Of a DNA stretch of 64,000 nucleotides, positions 52,001 to 62,600 are shown in pieces (positions within the stretch are counted from its first letter, which is position 1; every line of letters starts with the position of its first letter). Made by a program: the position numbers and the translations under genes. The notes below the pieces were generated by a model, which worked only from the letters and a program-made list of their open reading frames with translations, was not told the DNA's origin and did not search any database. The DNA is from Kibdelosporangium aridum (GTDB taxonomy: Bacteria > Actinomycetota > Actinomycetes > Mycobacteriales > Pseudonocardiaceae): contig NZ_FWXV01000013.1 in the NCBI RefSeq assembly GCF_900176515.1, positions 62,001 to 126,000 on the forward strand. The letters run 5' to 3'.

Positions 52001-53629
52001 ACGTACGGCGAGCTGAACGCGCGCGCCAACAGACTGGCACGTCAGCTGATCGCCCAAGGCGTCGGTCCAGAGCGGACAGTCGCGTTGTCCCTGCCACGCA
52101 CACCCGACTTGATCGTGGCGGCGCTGGCGGTCCTCAAAGCAGGCGGTGGGTACGTGCCGGTCGACCCCGCGTACCCACCTAGCCGTCAGGAAATGATCCT
52201 TGCCGATGCCCAACCCGTCTGTGTGCTGAAGGAGGTCAATGAAAATTGTGCGTTGCGATGTGACGACGACGTCGATGTGACCGACAAGGAGCGGATCGAG
52301 CCACTCCGCCCTGACCACCTCGCGTACGTGATCCACACCTCTGGATCGACCGGACGTCCCAAAGGCGTCATGGTGTCGCATCGCAACGCAGTCAACCTGA
52401 TGCACTGGGCGGCACAGGAAATCGGCAACCTTTCGCACGTGCTCGCGTCGACCTCGCTGAACTTCGACGTGTCGGTGTTCGAGATCTTCGGCCCGCTGCT
52501 GTCCGGTGGCAGCATCGAACTGGTCCAGGACTTGCTCGTGCTCGCCGAACGCCCGTGGCAGGGCAGTTTGGCCAGCGGTGTCCCTTCGGTGTTCGCGAAC
52601 CTCCTTGACGGACCCGGCCTGCGAGTGGATGCCGACGTGCTCGTCCTGGCGGGCGAAGCCTTGCCACCTCATGTCTTCAAAGCCCTCCAGGCGGCCGTCC
52701 CGGAGGCGAAGGTAGTCAACGCCTACGGCCCCACAGAGGCCACTGTGTACTCGACCGCCTGGTACTCCGACGGCGCCGAGATGCCGACCATCGGCCGGCC
52801 GGTCATGAATGCCAAGGCTTACGTCCTGGACAGCAGCCTCCGCCCGATGCCCGTCGGCGCGGCAGGCGAGTTGTTCATCGGCGGCGCCGGGGTCGCACGC
52901 GGATACCTCGGAAAGCCGGGCCTGACCGCGAACCGGTTCCTGCCGGACCCGTTCACCTCGGACGGGGCCCGGATGTACCAGACCGGCGATGTCGTCCGGC
53001 AACGACTGGACGGAACCATCGAATACCTTGGCCGGGCGGATCATCAGGTCAAGGTCCGGGGCTTCCGCATCGAACCGGGCGAGATCGAGACCGTCCTCAC
53101 TGGACATCCCAGTGTTGCTTCCGCCGTTGTGGTGGCACGGTCCGACCAGGGCCGCAAACACATTGTCGCCTACGTGGTCCCGTCCAACGGTCACGTCGAC
53201 ATCGAGGCACTCCGCTCGTTGACGGCAACGTCGTTGCCGGACTACATGGTTCCAGCGGCCTTCGTCACCCTCGACCAGTTGCCGCTCAACAGCAACGGAA
53301 AGCTCGATCGCAACGCATTGCCCGCCCCGGACTGGAACCTGACCGTGCGGACCGACCACGTCGCGCCACGGTCGGACACCGAACAGGTCGTGGCCGAGAT
53401 CTGGTCGTCGGTGCTTGGCGTCGACCGGATCGGCATCGGGGACAACTTCTTCGACCTCGGCGGCGATTCCATCCAGAGTGTGCTCATCTCGGCCAAGACG
53501 AACGCGGCCTTCGACGTTTCGCTGACGCCACGTGACGTCATGACCGCACAGACAGTCGAGGCACTCGCTCAGACGGTCGAGGAACAGATCCTCCGTGAGC
53601 TCGAGCGCATCGCGGCGGGTGGTGAGTGA
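46094..53629 (+). CDS. Nonribosomal peptide synthetase 1: A-PCP-C-PCP-E-C-A-PCP
   Basis: About 2511 residues. Domains by nucleotide position: A1 ~46160-47545 (YTSGSTGRPKG near 46550, NAYGPTE near 46952); PCP1 ~47570-47790 (LGGDSI, phosphopantetheine Ser codon 47681); C1 ~47840-49075 (HHIITDGWS at 48197); PCP2 ~49087-49330 (Ser 49199); E ~49378-50545 (HHLVVDGVSW, EGHGREE, FNYLGR); C2 ~50614-51860 (YPLTPMQAGMVFH, D-L type); A2 ~51938-53330; PCP3 ~53359-53580. It begins with A, so it is a starter module. No A domain lies between C1 and PCP2. Pocket codes read by eye: A1 DALLIGAVVK (hydrophobic/aromatic?), A2 DVFGVAAVYK (unassigned). The start is ATG 46094 or GTG 46082; neither site is strong. 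The C-terminal helix EQILRELERIAAGGE may dock with NRPS 2. Confidence 0.92.
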   Translation: MLANNAVLGTGEKVQVPTLTFPRLFERQAARTPGLPAIRHDDATVRYAELEQRANRLAHLLVARGAGPERIVALLLPRSVDIVVAQLAVMKAGAAFLPVDPDYPAERIEMMLADAAPVLTLTRSDLRDPAIDEMPSWPPRVELSVDHPAYVIYTSGSTGRPKGVVVTHRGLASFSAAEISRFGVQPGDRVLQFSSPSFDASVLELCMSLPAGAALVVPPPGPLLGEQLAEVLGRARVTHALIPPVALATVPSSLASALPDFRCLIVGGDACDAELVRHWSPGRQMINAYGPTECTVVATWSSPLAPSESAPPIGGPIWNTTAHVLDESLQPVDCGELYVSGIGLARGYLDRPGLTASRFVADPYGPPGSRMYRTGDVVRWNESGELEFVGRADHQVKIRGFRIEPGEIEAVLRKHPEVDGAVVVARSDQGLKRLVAYVTSTGEPDLRDWVAEVLPEYMVPSAFVVLREFPLSPNGKLDRSALPAPVVEAGPSYAPPRTPVESALARIWAEVLGIDQVGIEDDFGLLGGDSILSSRVLARVRTDLGVELPARAVFDARTIAGLAALIPAATTAAPIERVARGHVYPLSPAQHRLWIQDELVGAGNNTAIGVRLSGHVDVEKLRSALAALVDRHEILRTTFGTAHGEPVQVIAADSEIPLYISDSVSCIDTELARPFDLRHGPLSRAVLVRLGTDEQVLVLCQHHIITDGWSVEVLLNELWKLYSGGTDLPSLPIQYADFAVWQRDRDVSGQRAYWQQKLAGMRSLKLPVDHPRAARPGPTGAVHRSRFDAELVQRLTQVGQAHGATLFTTLAAAVKVLLSGWTGERDVAVGSVSSGRTRSELDGVAGFFVNTLVLRSDVDPGTRFADFLAQVRETVLGAFANEDVPFDQLGTDRLQAMVVLQNPMVQPREVAGLRIRPYDLPRPYARFDLVVEFWPRGDEMLLVLEYDTDLFEPATIEQFSTWLHELLDAVVTDPDRLVGELGPRQVVAPQQVAHTSNGYVPARTPTEAKLTEIFAKVLGVPRVGVRDNFFELGGDSILAIRVVSQAKQAGITVTAKDIFTRQTVAALATMVTETVTGTTTGTVALVEQGPVSGEAPLTPIQRWFFDNHPVDPEHFNQSLVVELVENYDGEALEKAAAAIVEHHDALRMRFETVEGKRIQRNAPAEEQILVGRGIDLASGPMVKAVLIDTTTVLLAVHHLVVDGVSWRVLLEDLNTAYQQAVRGEPIDLGPKTTSFLDWSRLLASHDFSADAGYWNAIADPGPVPVDSTGPNTVASTRSVTTRLTEQETETLLRELPKRYHTQANDVLLSAVGRVLASWTGRDDVLIDLEGHGREEFGGADLSRTVGWFTTMFPVGLHVPDRMWSDTLKSVKEQLRAVPHNGLSYGVLGPRLRPEISFNYLGRMDWPQGELYRGIGGLDLDASPAHHRFHLIDLVGKVERGCLELTWFYSSNVHTGSTMRKLADDLSAALRQIIRTPGSVGRTPSDFPLTRLTQEQIDHIGPTAQDIYPLTPMQAGMVFHDLSEPDEGTYFQQTTFVLGGVTNVMRLAKAWQYIVSQTPVLRSSIVWQGVEEPVQVVREGVTLPVNVLDWSRYSEARRQRALQSLLARDRAEGIDLSKAPLMRITMARLPGDEVRVLWTFHHVLLDGWSIFQVLNDVFARYAGAEVPDRPPFRDYVEWLQGRDERQAVEHWRRVLGDFTAPTPLPYDRVSSRAPRSAAQVPFELDESASSKLYEFAKRHRLTLNTVIQGVWAVLLSRYSGQRDVCFGATVSGRPADLPDGITGILINTLPVRSDVDPSVTVAEWLRALQEAQTENRQFEHLPLSRLQACSGVPGGVELFDSILVFENYPADSLHGLRITDMTAIEATNYSLSATIYPGRTLKIMLGFERDRFDERTIERLAEHLGVLIDQLDPDRQLGELSILTPSERAQIESWNDTTCAVPQTTLPEMFQQQAARTPDAVAVRHADGNLTYGELNARANRLARQLIAQGVGPERTVALSLPRTPDLIVAALAVLKAGGGYVPVDPAYPPSRQEMILADAQPVCVLKEVNENCALRCDDDVDVTDKERIEPLRPDHLAYVIHTSGSTGRPKGVMVSHRNAVNLMHWAAQEIGNLSHVLASTSLNFDVSVFEIFGPLLSGGSIELVQDLLVLAERPWQGSLASGVPSVFANLLDGPGLRVDADVLVLAGEALPPHVFKALQAAVPEAKVVNAYGPTEATVYSTAWYSDGAEMPTIGRPVMNAKAYVLDSSLRPMPVGAAGELFIGGAGVARGYLGKPGLTANRFLPDPFTSDGARMYQTGDVVRQRLDGTIEYLGRADHQVKVRGFRIEPGEIETVLTGHPSVASAVVVARSDQGRKHIVAYVVPSNGHVDIEALRSLTATSLPDYMVPAAFVTLDQLPLNSNGKLDRNALPAPDWNLTVRTDHVAPRSDTEQVVAEIWSSVLGVDRIGIGDNFFDLGGDSIQSVLISAKTNAAFDVSLTPRDVMTAQTVEALAQTVEEQILRELERIAAGGE

Positions 53630-53632
53630 ACC

Positions 53633-56600
53633 ATGGCATCAAGAGCGGACCGGATCTCCGCGCTGCCCGCACACCTGCAGGAAGCGCTGCGCAAAAGACT
53701 CGCAGGCAAGGGCTCGGCGGACGCGATCGCCAAGGCGGACCGCACTGGCCCGCTGCCGCTGTCGTTCTCCCAGCGCAGGCTGTGGTTCCTGAGTGAGTTC
53801 CAGCCGGATGAGAACGAGTACAACAGTGCGTTCGCGCTGCGCCTGACCGGCCAGTTGGACGTTGACGCGCTGTCCGCGGCACTCCAGGAGCTGTCGCGGC
53901 GGCACGAGTCCATGCGGACGACGTTCGATGAGGTGGACGGCGAGGGTGTGCAGATCGTGCACCCCGCCGTCGACCTCCCACTCTCCATCGTGGACTGCAC
54001 ACCAGCCGATGTGGACGATGTGCTGCGCGCGGAGTTCGGCAAGCCGTTCGACATCAGGAACGGCCCGCTGTTCCGGGCCGCACTTGCCCGGCTGTCCTCG
54101 ACCGAGCACATCCTGCTGCTGAGCTCGCACCACATCGTGGTCGACGGCTGGTCGATGGGTGTTCTCGCCGAAGAACTCAGCACGCTCTACGCGGGCGGCT
54201 CCTTGCCGGAACCTTCGCTGCAGTACGCGGATTTCGCGGTATGGCAGCGTGAACAGGACCTCACGCCACACCTCGACTATTGGCAACAGCACCTGGACGG
54301 CATCGCGCCGCTGGAGTTGCCGACCGATCACCCACGACCGGCGGTCCGCACTTCAGCGGGCGCGATGCACGAGTTCGTGGTCCCGGCTGAGCTGGTCACC
54401 CGGCTCGCTGAGCTTGCCAGGGCCAGTGACACGACGTTGTTCTCGGTCTTGCTCACCGCGTGCAAGGTGCTGTTCGCGCGGTATGCGGGGCAGCAGGACA
54501 TCGCTCTCGGCACAGTCACGTCAGGCCGTGGTCGCGAGGAGCTGCATCGGCTGGTCGGATTCTTCGTCAACACCGTCGTCGTACGGTCCACAATCGACTC
54601 GTCTCGTTCCTTCACCTCGTTGCTGACGGACGTCCGTGACACCGTGCTTGACGCGTTCGCTCACGACGCAGTGCCGTTCGACCGGCTCGTGCACGCCGAA
54701 CGGGACCTCAGCCGAAATCCGCTGTTCGACGTGATGGTTCTGCTGCAGAACGCGGACAAGCCGCTGCCGACGTTCCCCGGCCTGGAAGTCGAGGAGGTCA
54801 GCCTGCCGCGGTGGGCGTCGAACTTCGATCTCACTGTGGAGTTCCGTGAACGCGGCGGCGCGGTCGAAGGCGTGCTCGAGTACAACACCGATCTGTTCGA
54901 CACACCGACCATCGACCGCACAGCCAAGCACTTGCTCGCCCTGCTCGAAGCCGTGACCGCCACGCCCGGCGTTCCTGTCGGCGATCTGGCGCTGGGTGAG
55001 GTGCCGGACGGGCTCGGAGTGGTTGTGCCTTTGCCGGACGTGACCTATCCGGCGCTGTTCGAGGCGCAGGCACATCGGATCCCGGGCAAACGAGCGCTCG
55101 TTTTCCAGGACAGGGAGTACTCCTTCGCGGAGCTGAACTCGTGGGCCAACCAGATCGCGCACTGGCTGATCGCCCAGGGTGCCGGGCCGGAACGCGTTGT
55201 GGCGCTTGCGCTGCCGCGAACCGCGGAGATGATCGCCGCGATCCTGGCGGTGTTCAAGACGGGTGCGGTGTACCTGCCGGTCGACCCCAAGCAACCGGCC
55301 GACCGGATCGCGGAGATCGTCGAGGACGCCACACCGGTCGTTGTGGTGACCGAACTGCCAGATCTCTCCGGCAACCCGGAGACCGATCCGTTTACCCAGG
55401 TGCGGCCGGACCAAGCGGCTTACGTGATCTACACGTCCGGCTCGACCGGCAAGCCCAAAGGCGTCGTGGTCGAGCACCGGCAGCTGGTGAACCTGCTGTT
55501 CAACCATCGTGCCCAGTTCCCGGCGAACATGCGGGTCGCGCTGACGGCGGTGTTCTCGTTCGACACCTCGCTGGAAGGCCTGGTGTTCCTGGCCGACGGC
55601 CACGAACTGCACCTGATCGACGAGTCGGTCCGGCTCGACCCTGAGGCGCTCGTCGACTACGTGGCCCGCCGGCGCATCGACTTCATGGACCTGACGCCGT
55701 CGTTCCTCCAGCAACTCATCCCAGCGGGGCTGTTGGACCATGCGCGGATCCTGATGCTCGGCGGCGAAGCACTCGGCGAATCACTGTGGCAGCAGCTCGC
55801 CAAGTCGACCGTGCGGGCATACAACTTCTACGGCCCAACCGAATGCACGGTCGACGCGTTGTCCTGCGAGGTCACCGGGGACCGACCCGTCGTCGGGCTG
55901 CCATTGCAGAACTTGCAGGCTTACGTCCTTGATGACCGGCTACGCCCGCAACCCGTTGGTATTCCCGGCGAGTTGTTCCTGGCCGGGGCGCAAGTCGCGC
56001 GCGGCTACCTGAACCGGCCAGGGTTGACCGCGGATCGGTTCATTGCCAACCCCTTTGAGCCCGGCACGCGGATGTACCGCACGGGCGACCGCGCCCGCTG
56101 GACGGACACCGGCCTGGAATACCTGGGCCGTACCGACGACCAGGTCAAGATCCGCGGGTTCCGGATCGAGCCGGGCGAGGTCGAGGCCGCGCTGCTGCGC
56201 CATCCCGGTGTGGCCGAGGCCGTGGTCGTGGCCAGGGAAGACAACGGGCACAAGCGCTTGGTCGCGTACGTTGTCCCGGTCGGTGCGCTCGACCTGCGTG
56301 GCTGGTTGAAGGGCATCCTGCCCGACTACATGGTCCCGTCGGTGTTCGTCGAACTCCACGAGCTGCCGCTGACCTCCAGCGGGAAAGTCGACCGGCGCGC
56401 CCTGCCGGAACCGGATTTCGGTTCCGAAGCGCGCGGAATTGTCGAACCCCGCACCGAAATCGAACGCGAGCTGGTCCGGATCTGGACCGAAGTACTTGGC
56501 GTCGGCCGGATCGGGGTCGAGGACAACTTCTTCGGCCTCGGCGGCGACTCGATCCTCAGCATCCAGGTGGTCTCCCGAGCCCGCCAGGCCGGAATCCGGC

Positions 56601-59600
56601 TGACCTCGCTGGACATCTTCCGGCATCAGACCATTGCCGAACTCGCGACCGGTGCCCGGCTCGCGACCGAAGCCGACACGCCCGCACAGGAGCCGGTCGG
56701 ACCGGCACCGCTTGGCCCGATCCAGCATTGGTTCTTCCAGACGCACGGCCAGTTGCCCGATTACACGATGTCCGTGCTGCTTGAACTCGAACCGGACATC
56801 GACGCATCGGCGCTGCGGACTGCCTTCGAAGCCGTCGTCGCACATCACCCAGCGTTGACCACGTCATTCTCGGACAGTCAGCAGACGGCCGGGACAGGTG
56901 AAGCGATCTTCGAGGTCGGCACGCCGTTCACCCGTGACGGCCTCGACCTCGCGCAGGGCCGGATGATCAAGACGGTCCTCACCGGATCCCAGCTGTTCAT
57001 CGCGGTGCATCACCTCGTCATGGACGGTGTGTCGTGGCGCATCCTGCTCGGCGATCTGGAGACCGCCTATCGCCAGGCCCGATCCGGCCAACCGGTGCAT
57101 CTGCCGCCGGCGAGCACGCCGTTCGGTGTGTGGACTCGGCGCCTGGCTGATCATGTTGCGGCAGGCGGGTTCCAGGACGATATCGGCTATTGGCAAGCCG
57201 AGATCCCAGTTGACGACAAGGCAGTCGGATCATCGAAGAGTATTGAGGTCCGGCTGCCCCCGGCGGAAACTGACGCGCTCCTGCACTCGGTGCCTGATGC
57301 GTACCGCACTCAGGTCAACGAGGTACTTCTCAGCGCACTGGGTCGCGTCCTGTCCGACTGGACAGGGCGGGACGAGGTCGCCATCGCGGTCGAGGGCCAT
57401 GGCCGCGAGGAGATCTTCGACGACATCGACCTGTCCCGGACCATCGGCTGGTTCACCACCCAGTTCCCGCTCGTCCTGCGGCTGCCGGCCGATGATTGGG
57501 GCGACACGCTCAAGTCCGTCAAAGAACAGGTGCGGGCGGTCCCGCACCGGGGACTGAGCTACGAGGCGCTGAAGTACCTCGGCGGCGAGCCGGTGGGTGA
57601 GTTGCCGCAGATCTGCTTCAACTACCACGGGACTCTCGAGCTGACCGGTGGGTTCATCCGCGATCGGCTGGAAAGCCCCGGGCAGGACGGACCGAGGACC
57701 TACCTGCTGGACGTCACCGGTCTTGTCGAAGCCGGTGAACTGGCCCTGACCTGGGAGTACTCGCCCGAGGCGCACGACGAGCAGACCATCCGCACGCTGG
57801 CTTCGAACCTCGTCGAAGCGCTGCGCGCGATCGTCGGGCATTGCGCCGAGCCGGGTGCGGGCGGCCGGACTCCGTCGGACTTCCCTCTGGTCAAGCTCAC
57901 GCAGCAGCAGATCGACCGGCTCGGCCGGACGGTCGAGGATGTCTACCCGTTGACGCCGCTGCAGGCCGGAATGCTGTTCCACAGCTTGGTGGAAGCCGAC
58001 GCCTATGTGGACGAGATCGCGATCGTGCTTGACGGCGTCACCGATCCGCAGGCGTTGGGCGCGGCTTGGCAACGGGTCGTCGACCGCACGCCGGTGCTGC
58101 GTACGAGCGTGCTGTGGCAGGACGTCGACCAGCCCGTGCAAGTCGTCCACCGTGACGTCACTGTGCCTGTGACGTATGGGAAACCTGAATCGGGCGGCTT
58201 CGATCTCACTGAGCCGCCGCTGACCCGCATCGCGATCGAACAGCTCGGTGCCGACCGGGTCAAGGTGACCTGGACGTCCCATCACATCCTGATGGACGGG
58301 TGGAGCACCGCCCAGGTCTTCGCCGAGGTGTGCGACGAGTACCGCAAGCCCACAGCGGTTTCCCGGCGGCCGTTCCGCGACTACCTGCGATGGTTGGCAG
58401 CGCAGGATCACCAAGCCGCCGAGCAGTACTGGCGCGACACGCTGTCCGGAGTGGACGCGAAGACGCCACTGCCGTTCGACCGGCCACCCCAGGAAGCGCA
58501 CCAGGCCGAATCAACCGAGTCGATCAAACTGACGATTCCGGACGTTCGCCGTGTCGCGCAGCGCAACGGATTGACTGCCAACACGATCGTCCAGGGCGCC
58601 TGGGCACTGTTGCTCGGGCGCTACAGCGGGCAGTCCGATGTGGTCTTCGGCACGACCGTGTCCGGCAGGCCCGCGGAGCTGCCAGGGGTCGAGTCGATGG
58701 TCGGCATGTTCATCAACACGGTGCCGGCCCGTGTCGACGTCTCCGGTTCCCAGGACGTGGCTGCCTGGCTGAGGGATCTGCAGGCAGCGCAGAGCGAGTC
58801 GAGGCGCTTCGACTTCATGTCGTTGGCCCAGATCCACGCGTCGTTCGACAGCGTGGTGGTGTTCGAGAACTACCCCCTCAGCGACGCGACGACCGAGCCG
58901 CGTGTGGTCGAAGTACAGGCGAAGGACAACACGACGTTCCCGTTGACGTTGTCAGCACACCTGGACGACGACCTGCACCTGGAACTCGCTTACGACCCAA
59001 GGCTGTTCGACCGCACGACCGCGCAGCGGATGGCCGAGCGGCTGGAAATGATCATCACCGGGCTCGATCCGGAGATCCGGCTCGCGGACGTGCCGTGGAT
59101 GTCGGCCGCCGAGCAGGACTTCGTCCTGGCTGAGGGTGCCGGTGTCTCGCTGGAAGTCCCGGAGTACACCTACCCGGAGATCTTCCAGCGGCAAGTCCAG
59201 CGCACGCCAGAGCGAACCGCGCTGGTGTTCCAAGACCAGCGCTACAGCTATGCCCAGCTGAATGTTCAGGCGAACCGGCTGGCGCATTGGCTGATCGCTC
59301 AAGGAGCCGGGACTGAGCAAGTCGTTGCTCTGAAGCTGCCGAGGACGGCCGAGATGATCGTGGCCATCCTCGCGGTGTTCAAAGCGGGTACGGTGTATCT
59401 CCCGATCGATCGGGAGCTGCCCGAGTCCCGGGTGGACATGATGCTCAACGACGCCCAACCCGCCGTCGTCCTGGAAGCCATGCCCGATCTCGAAGGCTTC
59501 TCAGCCTCGGATCCGGCTCCGCCGCGGATGGATCACGCCGCCTACATCATCTACACCTCCGGCTCCACCGGCTTGCCCAAGGGTGTGGTCGTCGAACACC

Positions 59601-62600
59601 GAGGACTGGCCAACTTGGTGGCCAACCATCGTTCGGTCTTCCCACCGGACATGCGAGTGGCCCTGACCGCGGCGTTCTCGTTCGACACGTCGTTGGAAGG
59701 CTTGGCGCTGCTGGCCACCGGCAACGAGTTGCACGTGATCGACGACGATGTCCGCCGGGATCCAGTGGCCCTGATCGGCTACGTCACCAGGAACGGCATC
59801 GACTTCCTTGACCTGACCCCGTCCTATCTGCGGCAGCTGATCCCGGTGGGGTTGCTGGACGTCGCCACCGTGTTGAGCATTGGTGGCGAGGCGATCGACG
59901 CGGACCTCTGGCAGCACCTGGTCCGAGTGAACGCGTACAACTTCTACGGTCCGACCGAAGCCACAGTGGACACTGTGTCCTGCCGGATCGAGGGCGACCG
60001 GCCGGTGATCGGCCGGGCCCTGGCCAACCAACAGGTTTACGTCCTCGATGAGGAGATGTCGCTGGTACCGCCTGGCGTTCCCGGAGAGTTGTACCTCGCC
60101 GGCTCGCAGCTCGCGCGTGGTTACCTGAACCGTCCTGGCCTGACCGCGGACCGGTTCGTCGCGAACCCCTTCGCGCCTGGCCGGATGTACCGGACCGGTG
60201 ACCTGGCCCGCTGGACCGACTCGGGACTTGAGTACCTCGGTCGTGCCGACGACCAGGTGAAGATCCGTGGCTTCCGGATCGAGCCGAGTGAGATCGAGCA
60301 ACGCCTGCTCCAACGCACGGATGTGCGGGCAGCGGCCGTGATCGCGCGGGCTGGCCGGTTGATCGCCTACGTGGTGGGCGAAGTCGATGGGCTGCGCACC
60401 TACCTGAGCGAGATCCTGCCGGACTACATGGTTCCCGCCGCCTTTGTTCCCCTTGCCGAACTGCCACTGACCACAAGCGGAAAGCTCGACAAGCGCGCCC
60501 TGCCGAACCCTGATTTCTCGGTAGGCGAAGGCTATGTCGAGCCCGTCGGCCGAGTGGAATGCGCGGTTGCCCAGATTTGGTCGGACGTGCTCGGTGCCGG
60601 GCGAGTCGGCGCGCAGGACAACTTCTTCGAACTCGGTGGCGATTCAATTCTCAGCATTACCGTGGTGGCTCGCCTGCGGGCGGAATTCGGTGTGCAGCTC
60701 TCGCCACGCGTGATCTTCCAGAACCCGACCGTCGCAGGCCTGGCCGCGGCAATTCCGCTTGGCGGGCAGGAAACTGCGATTCAACGGGCTTCGCGTGAGA
60801 ACGTCCCACTTTCCTTTGCCCAGCAGCGACTGTGGTTCCTTGACCAGTTCGAGCCGGACAGCTCCGAGTACATCACTCCGACGGTCTTGCGGCTGCGCGG
60901 CGAACTGGACGTCGACCGGCTCACCTACGCGATGACCGAACTCGTCGCCCGGCACGAATCACTGCGGACCACGTTTCCGTCGCAGACACAGGTGATCCAC
61001 CCGCCGTCGGCGATCGAGCTGCCCGTGATCGACCTGCCGGAAACCGAGCTCGATCGGGTTCTCGCCATCGAGAGCAGGCGGCCGTTCGACCTGAGCACCG
61101 GCCCGTTGTTCCGGCCGTTGCTGATCCGGATCTCCGATGTGGACCACGTCCTGGTGCTGAGCCTGCACCACATCATCACCGACGGATGGTCGACCGGTGT
61201 GCTGACCGACGACCTCAGCGCCCTGTACAACGGCTCCCCGCTCGAAGATCTGCCGATCCAGTACGCGGATTTCGCGGCGTGGCAGCGGGAACGGCTGTCC
61301 GAGCCGGTCCTGACCGGTCAGCTCGACTACTGGCGGCGCAAGCTGGACGCAATCGAGCCCCTGGACCTGCCGACCGACCGGCCACGGCCATCGGTGTTCA
61401 CGTCAGCGGGCGCGATGACCGAGTTCACGATCCCCGCGGACGTGACGGCCCGGCTGCGTGAGGTCGCACGGGCCAAGGACAGCACCCTGTTCATGACCCT
61501 GATCGCGGCATGTCAGGTCCTGCTGGCCCGGTACTCCGGGCAGGACGACATCGCCATCGGCACGGTCGCTTCCGGCCGGGAACGCGCGGAGCTCGAGCGG
61601 GTGGTCGGCTTCTTCATCAACACCCTGGTGCTTCGGTCCACTGTGGACCTCTCGGCGACCTTCGACGATTTCCTCAGCGACGTCCGGGAGAACGTCCTGG
61701 CTGCGTTCGCCAATCAGGAAGTCCCGTTCGAACGGGTCGTCGACGCCGTGCAGCCGCAGCGCGACACCAGCCGTAACCCGTTGTTCGACGTGATGGTGTT
61801 GCTGCAGAACACCCCGGAGTCGGTGCCCAGGCTGAACGGCCTGCAGGTCGACGAGGTCGTGGTTCCGGTCGTATCGGCCGCCTGCGACATGACCTTCGAG
61901 TTCCAGGAACACGACGACGTCCTGCTCGGCGCGGTCGAATACAACACGGACCTCTTCGACGCGGCGACGATCGAGCGCTTGGTCGACCATCTGAGGACTC
62001 TGCTGGCCGCGATCGAGGGGGACCGGAGGCTAGGGACACTCCTGGCAGCGGACGACCGGATACCCACGACCACGGTCGCGGTGCCTGACGCGACCTACCC
62101 CGAGCTGTTCGAGGCTCAGGCCGCACGCACACCGGACAAGACAGCTCTGGTCTTCCGAGACGAGGTACTGACCTTTGCCGAGTTGAACGCTCGCGCGAAT
62201 CGACTGGCGCACTGGCTGATCTCGCACGGCGCCGGGCCTGAGCAAGTGGTTGCGCTGAGCCTGCCGCGGACCACCGACATGGTCGTGGCGATCCTGGCGG
62301 TGTTCAAGGCCGGTGCGGTGTACCTCCCGCTCGACCCCGATCTACCCGACGACCGAAGGAAATTCGTTCTCGACGACACAAAACCGCTGCTGGTGCTGGA
62401 GAACCTGCCTGATTCCGGTGAATGTTCGAACCCGGTCCGGGCGCTGCGAAGCGACCACGCGGCGTACATCATCTACACCTCGGGTTCGACCGGTCAGCCC
62501 AAAGGCGTTGTCGTCGAACACCGGCAGCTCGTCAACCTCCTGGCCAATCACCGTGCGGTGTTCCCGCCGGACATGCGCGTGGCATTGACAGCCGCGTTCT

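Noticed and set aside
51938..53330. Assigning the substrate of A2 (code DVFGVAAVYK)
   Set aside because: I could not match this by-eye code to a known residue with confidence, so no amino acid is named.
51269..53359. Minus-strand frame of about 696 codons within NRPS 1
   Set aside because: Antisense to intact C, A and PCP domains; no independent support.
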